Source: Bacteroides sp.
GTDB lineage: Bacteria; Bacteroidota; Bacteroidia; Bacteroidales; Bacteroidaceae
DNA: 64,000 bases
Assembly (NCBI GenBank): GCA_019414665.1
Contig: DXLO01000003.1
Coordinates: forward strand, 1 to 64,000
Direction of reading: 5' to 3'
In this document: piece after piece, positions 53,449 to 63,000 of the stretch
How positions within the stretch are numbered: the first letter of the stretch is position 1
Layout: the number at the start of each line of letters is the position of its first letter
The notes under the pieces: generated by a model
Database searches by the model: none
Told to the model about the DNA's origin: nothing
The model's input: only the letters and a program-made list of their open reading frames with translations
Position numbers and translations under genes: made by a program

Positions 53449-55227
53449 ATGAAGTTTATCCATATTATCTGCCTTTCGCTGGCGCTATCAGCCAGCAGTT
53501 TAAGTGCAACGGTATCGGCACAGACCGGAACCGGATATTTTTTGCATACCGTGACAAAAGGACAAAGCCTGTACTCCATTGCCAGCATGTATCACATTTC
53601 GGTTGACGACATTGTACGCCTGAACCCGGGAAGCAAGGAACAAATACGTGCCGGACAAGCGTTGAAAATTCCACAGGCACAATACTCCAATGAGGACGGA
53701 AAACAGTTTCATACGATACAGGCAGGAGAAACATTATATCAGCTGACACTGAAATACCACGTAACAGCCCAGGCTATTTGCAAAGCCAATCCGGGATTAA
53801 GTGCCGAAAACTTCCGTATCGGACAGGTTATTGTCATTCCGGCACAGGATAATGCACCCGCTCAGACAGAACAAACTGCTCAAGCAGAGCCGGCAGTAAA
53901 GAAAAACGAGTGGAGGGATATGCACAAGGTAGCCCGAAAGGAAACGATTTTCAGCATCAGCCAGCAGTATGGCATCACACAAGAAGAACTTATTGCAGCC
54001 AATCCGGAATTAAAGAACGGAAAGCTGAAGAAAGGAAGCTTCCTTTTCATTCCTTACCCTAAATCACAGGAAACAGGAAAGACAGCACCGTCTTCACAGG
54101 CAGCTCCCAGCAACGAAGAACTCTTCAAAGAAAATTCTATCAGCAAAAAGCAGATAAATACCATAAAAGTTGCTCTGATGTTACCTTTTACATCTACCAG
54201 TCAGGATGAACAGTCACGCATGGTAGAGTTTTACGAAGGTTTTCTTATGGCTATTGATAGCCTGAAACATCAAGGAGTATCTGCCGATATTTACACCTAC
54301 GATACCAAAGGAACCACAGCCGGCACGAATGCAATCTTATCCCAGAGCAAGCTGAAGGATATGGACATCATTTTTGGTCCGGCACACCAGTCATCCATCG
54401 CTTCTGTCGCAGCCTTTGCCGACAAGAACAATATCCGTCTGGTAGTTCCTTTCTCTCCTAAAGTAGATCAGGTATTTACCAATCCGAATATCTATCAGGT
54501 CAATACCCCACAGTCTTATCTTTATTCAAAGGTATACGAACATTTTATCCGGAAATTCGGAAAAACCAATGTCATTTTCGTTGACGATGGCAGCGGAGAT
54601 AAGGAAAAAGCCGAATTCATTAAAGGCATGAAGAATGAATTGAAAGACAACAACGTTAGATTCAAGCAGATACAGCTAGCCGGAGATATTGATCCGAACA
54701 AAGTGATTGCCGCCATGGACACCCTGCAGGAAAACATCTTTATTCCGACTTCAGGACGAAGCTCAGCATTGACACGCGTACTGCCTCACCTGACTCTTGT
54801 CCGCCGCGAGCATCCGCATTTCGACATGCACCTGTTCGGCTATCCTGAATGGCAGACTTATACACAGGATTTCCTGGCAAACTTTTATGAGTTGGATACC
54901 TATTTCTACTCATCGTTCTATACCAACAACCTGTTTCCGGCTGCCATCAATTTCACCCAGTCATACCGCCGCTGGTACAGCAAAGATATGTCGAATACTT
55001 ATCCTAAATATGGCATGCTAGGATTCGACGTGGGATATTTCTTCCTGAAAGGTCTGTCGCAGCAAGGCAACAAGCTGGAAGAAAATCTAAACCGCGTACA
55101 GGTAACTCCGATACAGACCGGATTCTGCTTCGAACGCGTCAATAACTGGGGAGGGTTCATCAACCGTAAAGTATTCTTTGTACATTTCACAAAAGATTAC
55201 GAACTGATTAAACTTGATTTCGAATAA
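53449..55227 (+). CDS. LysM and type-1 periplasmic-binding fusion protein (592 aa)
   Basis: An exported protein: signal peptide (LALSASSLSATVSAQ), three LysM domains at about residues 30-75, 88-134 and 155-200 (for example HTVTKGQSLYSIASMYHIS, FHTIQAGETLYQLTLKYHV and HKVARKETIFSISQQYGIT), then a C-terminal domain (~235-592) like the periplasmic-binding type-1 / ABC amino-acid receptor fold (KVALMLPFTSTSQDEQSRMVEFYEGFLMAID, in part). LysM should bind peptidoglycan, and the receptor domain would sense or hold a ligand near the cell wall. The ligand is unknown. First gene of a run with the outer-membrane barrel gene 4 bases later. Confidence 0.9.
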   Translation: MKFIHIICLSLALSASSLSATVSAQTGTGYFLHTVTKGQSLYSIASMYHISVDDIVRLNPGSKEQIRAGQALKIPQAQYSNEDGKQFHTIQAGETLYQLTLKYHVTAQAICKANPGLSAENFRIGQVIVIPAQDNAPAQTEQTAQAEPAVKKNEWRDMHKVARKETIFSISQQYGITQEELIAANPELKNGKLKKGSFLFIPYPKSQETGKTAPSSQAAPSNEELFKENSISKKQINTIKVALMLPFTSTSQDEQSRMVEFYEGFLMAIDSLKHQGVSADIYTYDTKGTTAGTNAILSQSKLKDMDIIFGPAHQSSIASVAAFADKNNIRLVVPFSPKVDQVFTNPNIYQVNTPQSYLYSKVYEHFIRKFGKTNVIFVDDGSGDKEKAEFIKGMKNELKDNNVRFKQIQLAGDIDPNKVIAAMDTLQENIFIPTSGRSSALTRVLPHLTLVRREHPHFDMHLFGYPEWQTYTQDFLANFYELDTYFYSSFYTNNLFPAAINFTQSYRRWYSKDMSNTYPKYGMLGFDVGYFFLKGLSQQGNKLEENLNRVQVTPIQTGFCFERVNNWGGFINRKVFFVHFTKDYELIKLDFE

Positions 55228-55231
55228 GTAC

Positions 55232-55933
55232 ATGAAAAAGCAATCTGTTATTGCATTACTGAGCATATTATGTTTGTCGGTGGGACTGCCTGTCCGCGCC
55301 CAACTACAAGACCCGCGCCACAATTTAGCCATAGGTATAAATGGCGGCGTAAACCTTAGTTCCGTCAGTTTTGAGCCAAGTATCAAGCAAAAAACATTTA
55401 TTACTCCCTCTGTCGGAGTGACTGTCCGATATATATCAGAAAGATATTTCAAGATACTCTGTGGTATACAGGGAGAAATCAACTACTCCCAAAGAGGATG
55501 GAAAGAAAATATCGACGACGGCACAGGAGATACATACCAGCGCACCATGAACTACATAGAGGTTCCATTGATGGCACATCTTGGCTTTGGAAAAGATAAA
55601 GGGAACGGAGCACGGTTTGTCCTGAACATCGGTCCACAGATTGGCTTCCTATTGGGAGAAAATGAGAAGCAAAGTGCTTCCTGGCATCCGGAAGACCGCC
55701 CGAATGGAGTTATCTGGCAATATGGAAAGATGGCAGAAATGAAGTTCGATTATGGCATTGTAGGAGGCGGAGGTCTGGAAGTACGTACAGGCATCGGAAA
55801 TTTCCTGCTTGAAGCAAGATATTATTTCGGGCTGAGTGACTTCTACCACAGTACAAAGAAAGACCCGTTCTCACGTTCGGCTCACTCATACATTGCGGGA
55901 CGACTGACTTACTTATTCGATATAAAGAAATAA
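55232..55933 (+). CDS. Outer-membrane beta-barrel protein (233 aa)
   Basis: A signal peptide (SVIALLSILCLSVGLPVRA) and alternating beta strands ending in an aromatic/charged tail (SYIAGRLTYLFDIKK), as in the small PF13568-type outer-membrane barrels of Bacteroidetes (PorT-like). Substrate or partner unknown. Its start at 55232 lies 4 bases after the LysM-gene stop, so both are translated from one mRNA and may act together in the envelope. Confidence 0.85.
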   Translation: MKKQSVIALLSILCLSVGLPVRAQLQDPRHNLAIGINGGVNLSSVSFEPSIKQKTFITPSVGVTVRYISERYFKILCGIQGEINYSQRGWKENIDDGTGDTYQRTMNYIEVPLMAHLGFGKDKGNGARFVLNIGPQIGFLLGENEKQSASWHPEDRPNGVIWQYGKMAEMKFDYGIVGGGGLEVRTGIGNFLLEARYYFGLSDFYHSTKKDPFSRSAHSYIAGRLTYLFDIKK

Positions 55934-55989
55934 CGCTATTCTATTTATTCATCACGTAAACAGAAAACGTATAAACTCTTATTATGATT

Positions 55990-56745
55990 ATGAAACTCAT
56001 TTCATGGAATGTAAACGGGCTGCGAGCTTGTTGCGATAAAGGCTTTCGGGAAATATTCAACGAACTGGATGCAGATTTCTTCTGCTTACAGGAAACCAAA
56101 ATGCAGGAAGGACAGCTCGACCTGGCATTCGAAGGCTATACTTCTTACTGGAATTATGCCGAAAAAAAAGGGTATTCGGGTACAGCTATATTTACTCGCC
56201 ATCAGCCTCTTTCTGTAACTTACGGGCTGGGTATAGACGAACACGACCATGAAGGACGGGTCATTACACTGGAAATGGAAAACTTTTATCTGGTTACGGT
56301 GTATACCCCCAACTCACAGGACGGATTGAAACGTCTGGATTACCGTATGACCTGGGAGGAAGATTTCCGTAAATACCTGCTACAGTTAGACCGACAGAAG
56401 CCGGTTCTCGTATGTGGTGACTTGAATGTAGCACATAAGGAAATCGATTTGAAGAATCCGAAAACCAACCGGATGAACGCAGGTTTTACTGACCAGGAAC
56501 GAGAAAAATTCCAGTTATTGCTCGATGCCGGATTTATCGATACATTCCGCCACTTTTATCCTACACAGGAAAATATCTATTCGTGGTGGTCGTACCGCTT
56601 TAAGGCACGCGAGAAGAACGCAGGGTGGCGTATAGACTATTTCCTTGCTTCGTCACGCATTGCCGATAAACTTCAGGATGCCAAGATACATACCGAGATA
56701 TTCGGTTCCGATCATTGTCCGGTAGAAGTAACCATCAACTGGTAA
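55990..56745 (+). CDS. xth: Exodeoxyribonuclease III (251 aa)
   Basis: Xth/APE-type AP endonuclease and 3'-repair exonuclease. Catalytic residues of the family are in ISWNVNGLRA, CLQETKMQ, GYSGTAIFTR, VCGDLNVAHKEIDLKNP, SWWSYRFKAREKNAGWRIDYFL and GSDHCPV. I take the ATG at 55990 (MKLISW), although 55984 adds two residues. It follows the barrel gene by 56 bases without an evident promoter and is probably in the same operon. Confidence 0.95.
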   Translation: MKLISWNVNGLRACCDKGFREIFNELDADFFCLQETKMQEGQLDLAFEGYTSYWNYAEKKGYSGTAIFTRHQPLSVTYGLGIDEHDHEGRVITLEMENFYLVTVYTPNSQDGLKRLDYRMTWEEDFRKYLLQLDRQKPVLVCGDLNVAHKEIDLKNPKTNRMNAGFTDQEREKFQLLLDAGFIDTFRHFYPTQENIYSWWSYRFKAREKNAGWRIDYFLASSRIADKLQDAKIHTEIFGSDHCPVEVTINW

Positions 56746-56758
56746 TCGCACAAGAAGA

Positions 56759-57136
56759 ATGAAAAACAGCGGATTTACCTTGCGTAAACGTGCGTTAAGT
56801 TTCAAATATGCTTTTCACGGCATCTTTCTGCTTATCAGTCGGGAACATAATGCATGGATACATTGCTTTGCCGCCGTATGCGTCATTACGGCGGGCATTC
56901 TTGTCGGACTATCATCTATGGAATGGATTGTCATCTGTTTATGTATCGGACTGGTTCTTTCGGCAGAAGCAGTAAACTCTGCTATCGAAGCACTTGCCGA
57001 CCGGGTATCTCCAGCGTATGATGAAGCCATCAAACGCACCAAGGATCTGGCGGCAGGAGCTGTTTTGCTTCTGGCCATTGCGTCGGCTGTTGTCGGATTG
57101 ATAATCTTTCTTCCCAAACTTACCCTGTTGTCATGA
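56759..57136 (+). CDS. Diacylglycerol kinase / undecaprenol kinase family (125 aa)
   Basis: Small three-helix integral-membrane kinase of the DgkA fold. The family residues ExxNSAIEALADRVS near 82-96 and DEAIKRTKDLAAGAVLL are present, with an N-terminal amphipathic helix (FRKRALSFKYAFHG-like). It probably phosphorylates diacylglycerol or undecaprenol. It overlaps the next gene, a PAP2 phosphatase, by 4 bases, so the kinase and phosphatase may act on the same lipid in opposite directions. Confidence 0.92.
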   Translation: MKNSGFTLRKRALSFKYAFHGIFLLISREHNAWIHCFAAVCVITAGILVGLSSMEWIVICLCIGLVLSAEAVNSAIEALADRVSPAYDEAIKRTKDLAAGAVLLLAIASAVVGLIIFLPKLTLLS

Positions 57137-57690
57137 GAAAACTGATTTTTATACTATCTGCTCTGATTCTTTCTTTATCTGTCTGCGCCCAGGAAATAGA
57201 AGTAAGCGGAACCAGAAAGGCTGTACGCACATCAGGCGATGTAGGAGCTTTACTTCTTCCGGTTGCAGGAGTCACTGCCGTGTTGCTTCAAAAAGACTGG
57301 CAAGGATTAAAACAAGGCGTATTTTCAGGAGTAACGACACTGGGAGTCACATACGCGCTGAAATATATTGTCAAAAAAGAACGTCCCGACCATAGCGACA
57401 ATCATTCATTTCCATCCATGCACACATCTACTTCTTTTGCTGCCGCAGCCTTTATCCAACGGCGCTATGGCTGGAAGTGGGGACTGCCTTCCTACATATT
57501 ATCTACATATGTAGGATGGACCCGTGTTTACGGAAAGAAACACGACTGGTGGGATGTAGCTGCCGGAGCAGCAATCGGAGCCGGAAGTTCTTACATCTTC
57601 ACCCGCCCGTTTGCCAGGAAGTACAACCTGACAATCAGCCCTGTTGCCGGCGACGGACATTACGGGTTCTATGCATCCATGAACTTTTAA
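57133..57690 (+). CDS. PAP2-superfamily phosphatase (185 aa)
   Basis: A phosphatidic-acid-phosphatase-type lipid phosphatase. Motifs: KKERPDHS (C1, KX6RP), FPSMHTSTS (C2, PSGH with Gly replaced by Met), and TRVYGKKHDWWD (C3, SRX5HX3D with Thr for Ser). An N-terminal signal peptide or membrane segment (ILSALILSLSVCA) and further hydrophobic helices place it in the envelope. The start overlaps the kinase stop (ATGA). Last gene of the run before a terminator. Confidence 0.92.
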   Translation: MRKLIFILSALILSLSVCAQEIEVSGTRKAVRTSGDVGALLLPVAGVTAVLLQKDWQGLKQGVFSGVTTLGVTYALKYIVKKERPDHSDNHSFPSMHTSTSFAAAAFIQRRYGWKWGLPSYILSTYVGWTRVYGKKHDWWDVAAGAAIGAGSSYIFTRPFARKYNLTISPVAGDGHYGFYASMNF

Positions 57691-57727
57691 AAGAAACAGC
57701 AGCAGAATCTACTGCTATACTGATAAA

Positions 57728-57761
57728 AAATCCTCTCCTGAAAAAACTCAAGAGAGGATTT
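57728..57761 (+). terminator. Terminator of the LysM-xth-PAP2 run
   Basis: AAATCCTCTC (57728-57737) pairs with GAGAGGATTT (57752-57761), 10 bp, 14-nt loop, followed by ATTGTATTA. Confidence 0.8.
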
Positions 57762-57913
57762 ATTGTATTACTAAAACCAAACCCAGAAACATACTTAAAG
57801 TTTCATGCACTTCGGCAGAAAGTCTTCAAGATATTTCCAAAAGATTCATCGCTTCTTAAAGCATATATAAGCGTAAAAGCCAGATGAATTTTCTCATATA
57901 AACATAAAGCTAC

Positions 57914-59995
57914 CTACAATACACTTCCATATATCTCGATATCGGCAATACGGGCCCGCTGGTCTTCACCAGAGTCTGTTATGGAAAGACGTATATAGCG
58001 TGCCTTAACCGGAACAATATCGACATCTGTCACAGGCATTGTATTTCCAGACTGACAGTCTGCGCTTTCCCACTTCTTTCCGTCATTACTTACTTCCAGT
58101 TTAAAATCCCGCGTATTAAGCGAATCGGGCAATCCGGCGTTTCCTGCATGGCGCACTACATACCGGCTTATCAGATACTTTTTCTTGAAATCAAATTGTA
58201 TCCATGCTTTGCCGTCATCCGTACCCGAAACCCACATCTGTTTCTCAGCAGCAGAACCATCGGCCACCAGATCAGAAGATGTCTTCGAAAGCGACGTCTT
58301 TACCGTAACGTCCGGAGAGAGCGTCAAATTAAAAGGAAGTCCGTTTGCCTTTCTGTAAAGATTAAAAAAATGATCTCCCCTACAAATAACAATATTTCCC
58401 GGAGAAAGAGCCTCAAGACGTTCTTTCAGTGCTACAATATTATCCGGTCCCATTTTCCACGACTCACCTTGTGCCGAAAGAAAAAGCGGTTTTGAGCCAT
58501 CAAATTTAGCTATCGTATCTTGCCAGAACGAGTAAATGACATCTACTCCATTTGCATAGCAGGGTAGATTGGCTATCACCGGCAAATTACGGTCTTGCAC
58601 TAAGGTCGGCAGTTTGTAAGGCTGGTGTTCCCAATCCTGTAATGTAAGTCCATACAAATAACGGCAATAGCGAGCATAAGCACTTCGCTGTTCATCATTT
58701 ATTTCATCCCATATGGTTATAATCCTCAACCCACTTTTTTCCAGATATTGCTGAGTCCATTTCACATAAGGTGAAATAGCTTCCCCGCTGTCGCTGTTCC
58801 ATATGTAATTGTGAGAGTCATAAATCAGGGAATACCCTAGTCCGGAAGGTCCGGAAGCAAAACAGTCGTTTTCTGTAGCTGTATCATAATAATAATTCAG
58901 CAACGCAGGTCCAAAGTCTACCAGTCCCGGACTGATTGTCCAGTTAATGGGAATACTTCCTCTGCCTTCTTTATCCCAAAGTTGCGACATGGCATGCTGG
59001 CAATACTGCACGTTGTCACCATCACTCAAGAAAAGAGCCAAATATATTTTATTCTCCAGTTCCGGCATCTTTGGAACCTTCGGATAATGAACCGGCTGTG
59101 ACATTCCGGCATAAACAGTCGCATTCATATAAAAATCAGAAGGAATCGTAGAAAGACCATACTCGGCTGTCATCCCTACCCCAGAACGCTCCTCAGGAAA
59201 CCATCCGGTAACCAGACTTTCCCCGGGTTTCATCTCCTTCAGGAATTTCCGCAGAATCACATTCTCATTCCATTTACGGGCATCGAGCCATACTATAGCT
59301 GCTCCAGACGCAACGGCAAGATCACGGACAAATCCCCTCTCCGGCGGTTGGCTCACCAAAAGGCGGTGAGTACATCTTTTCCAATAATACTTGTACAGAT
59401 AATCATAAATCTGAGTAGTACGCGTAAAATTCAACCGTGTAAGGTCTGTCCGGACAGGCAACTTGATTCCCTCATTCAGCAAAAGCTGATGGAGTGGCTG
59501 CGTTACAGGCAACAAATTTTCGATTCCGGCAACAGTAGAAGCAAGATTGGCATAGTGAATGTTTTTAGAAGGATCATAAAGCACTACACCGTCCAGTTCT
59601 GCCGCATATTTCCTCACCAGTTCGAAACGTTTTGCACGAGGCAGCTCATCCATACATAGCCCAAGCTTTTCAGGCCACTTGTACTTACCCTCTCCCGCCG
59701 GTTGAAACAAGAACAAACGAGGATGAGTTTTATTGACAAGCCCCTGCAGTACAGTAAACATCAGTTTTTCATCATCAGAAATTCCCTCTTGTATATCAAG
59801 GGCATCAAGTGTATCTGCCGGCATGGCAAAATGTGGAATAACCTGTCCGTAAGGCCAGGTTATTCCATTATCATTGCTCACATGCTTACTTACCGGAATA
59901 TATTTGTTTACTCCCTGGGCAGAAAGCGAAACAGCAGCAAAAACCGGAATACAAACTTTTAGCGTGACTTTGAGAAACCGTGATAATCCATTCAT
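57914..59995 (-). CDS. GxGYxYP-domain protein with discoidin-like tail (693 aa)
   Basis: A secreted protein: N-terminal signal peptide (SRFLKVTLKVCIPVFAAVSLSAQ) and a long middle with the GxGYxYP-family pattern (ASGPSGLGYSLIYDSHNY; the motif here reads GLGYSLIY). The C-terminal ~150 residues look like an F5/8 type C (discoidin) domain (SRYVVRHAGNAGLPDSLNTRDFKLEVSNDGKKWE, in part), which usually binds glycans. The family is regarded as glycoside-hydrolase-like, with unknown activity. Start at 59995 is chosen for the signal peptide. It lies 52 bases after the GH38 gene and is probably co-transcribed with it. Confidence 0.85.
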   Translation of the reverse strand: MNGLSRFLKVTLKVCIPVFAAVSLSAQGVNKYIPVSKHVSNDNGITWPYGQVIPHFAMPADTLDALDIQEGISDDEKLMFTVLQGLVNKTHPRLFLFQPAGEGKYKWPEKLGLCMDELPRAKRFELVRKYAAELDGVVLYDPSKNIHYANLASTVAGIENLLPVTQPLHQLLLNEGIKLPVRTDLTRLNFTRTTQIYDYLYKYYWKRCTHRLLVSQPPERGFVRDLAVASGAAIVWLDARKWNENVILRKFLKEMKPGESLVTGWFPEERSGVGMTAEYGLSTIPSDFYMNATVYAGMSQPVHYPKVPKMPELENKIYLALFLSDGDNVQYCQHAMSQLWDKEGRGSIPINWTISPGLVDFGPALLNYYYDTATENDCFASGPSGLGYSLIYDSHNYIWNSDSGEAISPYVKWTQQYLEKSGLRIITIWDEINDEQRSAYARYCRYLYGLTLQDWEHQPYKLPTLVQDRNLPVIANLPCYANGVDVIYSFWQDTIAKFDGSKPLFLSAQGESWKMGPDNIVALKERLEALSPGNIVICRGDHFFNLYRKANGLPFNLTLSPDVTVKTSLSKTSSDLVADGSAAEKQMWVSGTDDGKAWIQFDFKKKYLISRYVVRHAGNAGLPDSLNTRDFKLEVSNDGKKWESADCQSGNTMPVTDVDIVPVKARYIRLSITDSGEDQRARIADIEIYGSVL

Positions 59996-60047
59996 AGTCA
60001 AAGCTATTAATCTGTTTACAACAAACAATTATTTCACTAACAGTCAA

Positions 60048-63000
60048 TTACCGGTAAACCTCTACCTCGTAAATGCGTACATCTTTCGACGAAGCAGCCT
60101 GTGTTCCTCTGGTCACAACCATACGGAGATAGCGATATGCCTTGTCCGAAGTGATTGTACGCAATACTACATTGCTGCGGTTACCGTCGAAGAAATCCAC
60201 TGTTTGCCAGTCTTCGTCAACAGAGTTTCTTCCCATAAGGGAACACTGGCTCGTAATGAAAGATCCATTTTCCTTACCGGCATTCACAACTTTCCACCCT
60301 GTCAGTTTCTCAGCCTTGCCCAAATCAAATTCCAGGAAACTAGGTAGTCCGGCAATGTCACACCATTTAGTCGACAAGTCGCCATCTACAGCAGCCTGCG
60401 GACGTTCCTTTTCATTTACATAAGCCGACCATCTTGTCAGTTTTGCATTTTTCAGCAGATTTTCACCCGAAATCATTTTGTTGCCAGATACAAGTTCCGA
60501 CAGTTCCTCATGGTTGTTTGTACGGAATAATTTTGTCGATGGTTTTACCGGAGAACGGTCTTCAGCAACGGCCGTAGCGGCAAAAATCACTACATTCTCA
60601 TTCTGGGGCAAAACAACAGAGCGGACACCCTTAGGTATATCCATACCGAATTTGAACATATAAGTAAACTCGTAAGGACAATCTCCATCCGACGCATGAC
60701 GATGAGTTCCGACATAAGCAATCTGGGCCGGTTTCAAATAGCCGGTAGTATGTCCCTCATGTCCCCATTGACCGACAAATCCTGTATAAGAAGGAACGAC
60801 AAACTCCGAAGTCTGCTTTCCGCAGGCAATCTGTAAACGCTGGTCCTCAACAGAAGCGGCAGCTGCAAGGAAATACAAACGATTATAGCCTTCAGGAATC
60901 TCAATTGTATCATTCTTGCACGACAAGCCGTTGTAAGCTTCCTGTTCACCAAGACGGAAAGTTACCTGATCTACCGTTATCGAATCGGGAAGCAATTCAG
61001 CCGCATAGCTATAACCGGACTCGAAATCGGCCTCACTACGGAATTCGTTATAAGTAGCACACTTCTTGTCGTATGGAAGATTAAGTGCCAGACATTTCGG
61101 CTGATGTACCTCCATACCCGATTCAGCCAAACGGATCTTATATGTTTTCAAAGAGAAAGGCTTAACTGTAACCTCCAGCGTATTATCGCTGAAACCGGCT
61201 TTAGCAATTTCCTTCTCTGTTCCGTCGGTTTCAACAGCCTCCACAAGTTTACCGGCAAACGTCAATCTGGCCGATTGAGTTCCCTTACCGGCTACATCAT
61301 ATACACGTACCACATATTCATCAGCATCGACAGCTTTCTTCAATGCCTTGATTATCACGTTCGGATTGTCCGACGATACCATTGAGAAAGTACGTCCCAT
61401 TTCACCTTTATGCTTATCTGTCTGGAAGGCTTTCAATGTCTGGTTCAGCACCTCTGCCTTCGATACCACTTCAGCCTTGTCAAGCTCACCCTGGTGCGGA
61501 AGCAGGCTGTAAGTAAATGTGTGATAACCAAAGTCCTGTCTGTCCTGATAAGTATATCCCTTGTCAGTCTTGGGCGTATGGAGCAAAGTAAGACGGAGCG
61601 TATTGTCCGAAGGTTTATCCCATCCGTATTTTCCGTTATTCATAATAGAAACTCCATAGTCCCCCTTGCGGTCGGTCAAATCGGTCCAGTAATGTCCGTA
61701 AACCTCATATGCTGTCACTGTATTATTTCCACGCTGCACACTACCCAAAGACAAGTCATAAGTAGCATTCGGATTAGACACAGCAAGCGGGAATTCCGCT
61801 TTCAGCAACGCATTTGTAGAGCGCCAGTCTATTTCATTGTAAAAATCGATACGCGGTGCGCGGGTTCCTTCGTACAGGCGGACATACTGACGGAACACTG
61901 ACTCGCCATGTTTTTTCTCAATACAGATAGATTTACGCAAGTCACCGTCTTCCACCAAGGTCAGTTTCACTCCATGGGTGATAGAAACAGGTTCACGGTC
62001 TAATGTTTTTTTCAACACCTCCCATGCAGGCCATTCAAAAGATTCGTTTTCTGTAAACAATGCCAGACGGATAGCTTTTCCCGATGCCACCAGTTCTTTT
62101 CCGTTACGCTTATCCAGCAACGAAACAATATCTCCGTTCGCGTCAAAAGACAGTTTATAACATGAGTTCTCCAAAGTATTCGCATGCTGTTGTTTTACGG
62201 TCTGCACTCCGGCTCCCGAAGTACGTACATCATAAACCGCATATCCAGTAGCCGGCACAGAAGCCTCAAGCAATATATGTGCTTTACCGTCCTGATAACC
62301 CAGATACTGTGAAGCCACCTTCTTACCTTCGGCATTATATACGGCAATACCTTTGGGAGCTTTTGCAAATTCAACTTCTATCTCGGCAAGATCGTTTACC
62401 GCAAATCCCAGCGCGTTATACAGCACTACCGGAGTACCTTTTACATTCGTATCCAGCAAACGGCTCACCCCATTGACAGAAGAAGTCAGCACATCCGAAA
62501 ATTGCTTTAGCGAAATAAGCTCATCATTCCATGAAAATTCATACGCCCGCGGTATGCTCGTACCTGTCAGGTCATCATGAAACTGATGGAAAAGGAAGCG
62601 CTTCCACGAAGCTTCAAGTTCCGACTTCGGATAATTTCCCTGGTTCAGCCACTCTGCCGCCACAGCCGCACGTTCGGCCGCGTCACCCAGCAGTTCATTC
62701 TGACGGTTATACCATTTCATGGCAGCCTGCGAAGTATAGCAGCCCGTGCCGTGTACATCCATCAGCAATTCACCGTCGAATACCGGAAGCTGCTCATGCT
62801 TTCCTGCATAATCTTTATAAAGCTGATCGCTGGTAGCACTGACCACCTCGATGTCGCCAGAGCCTTTTACTCCCTTTTCGACAGCACGTACGGAAGTGAT
62901 TGTAGGTGAACCTCCCATATCACCGGTTCCATAATAACGGTAAACGGTACTCAGCGGACTTTCCTTTACCAGTTGCTTCAATTCTTCACTGTCCGACAAA

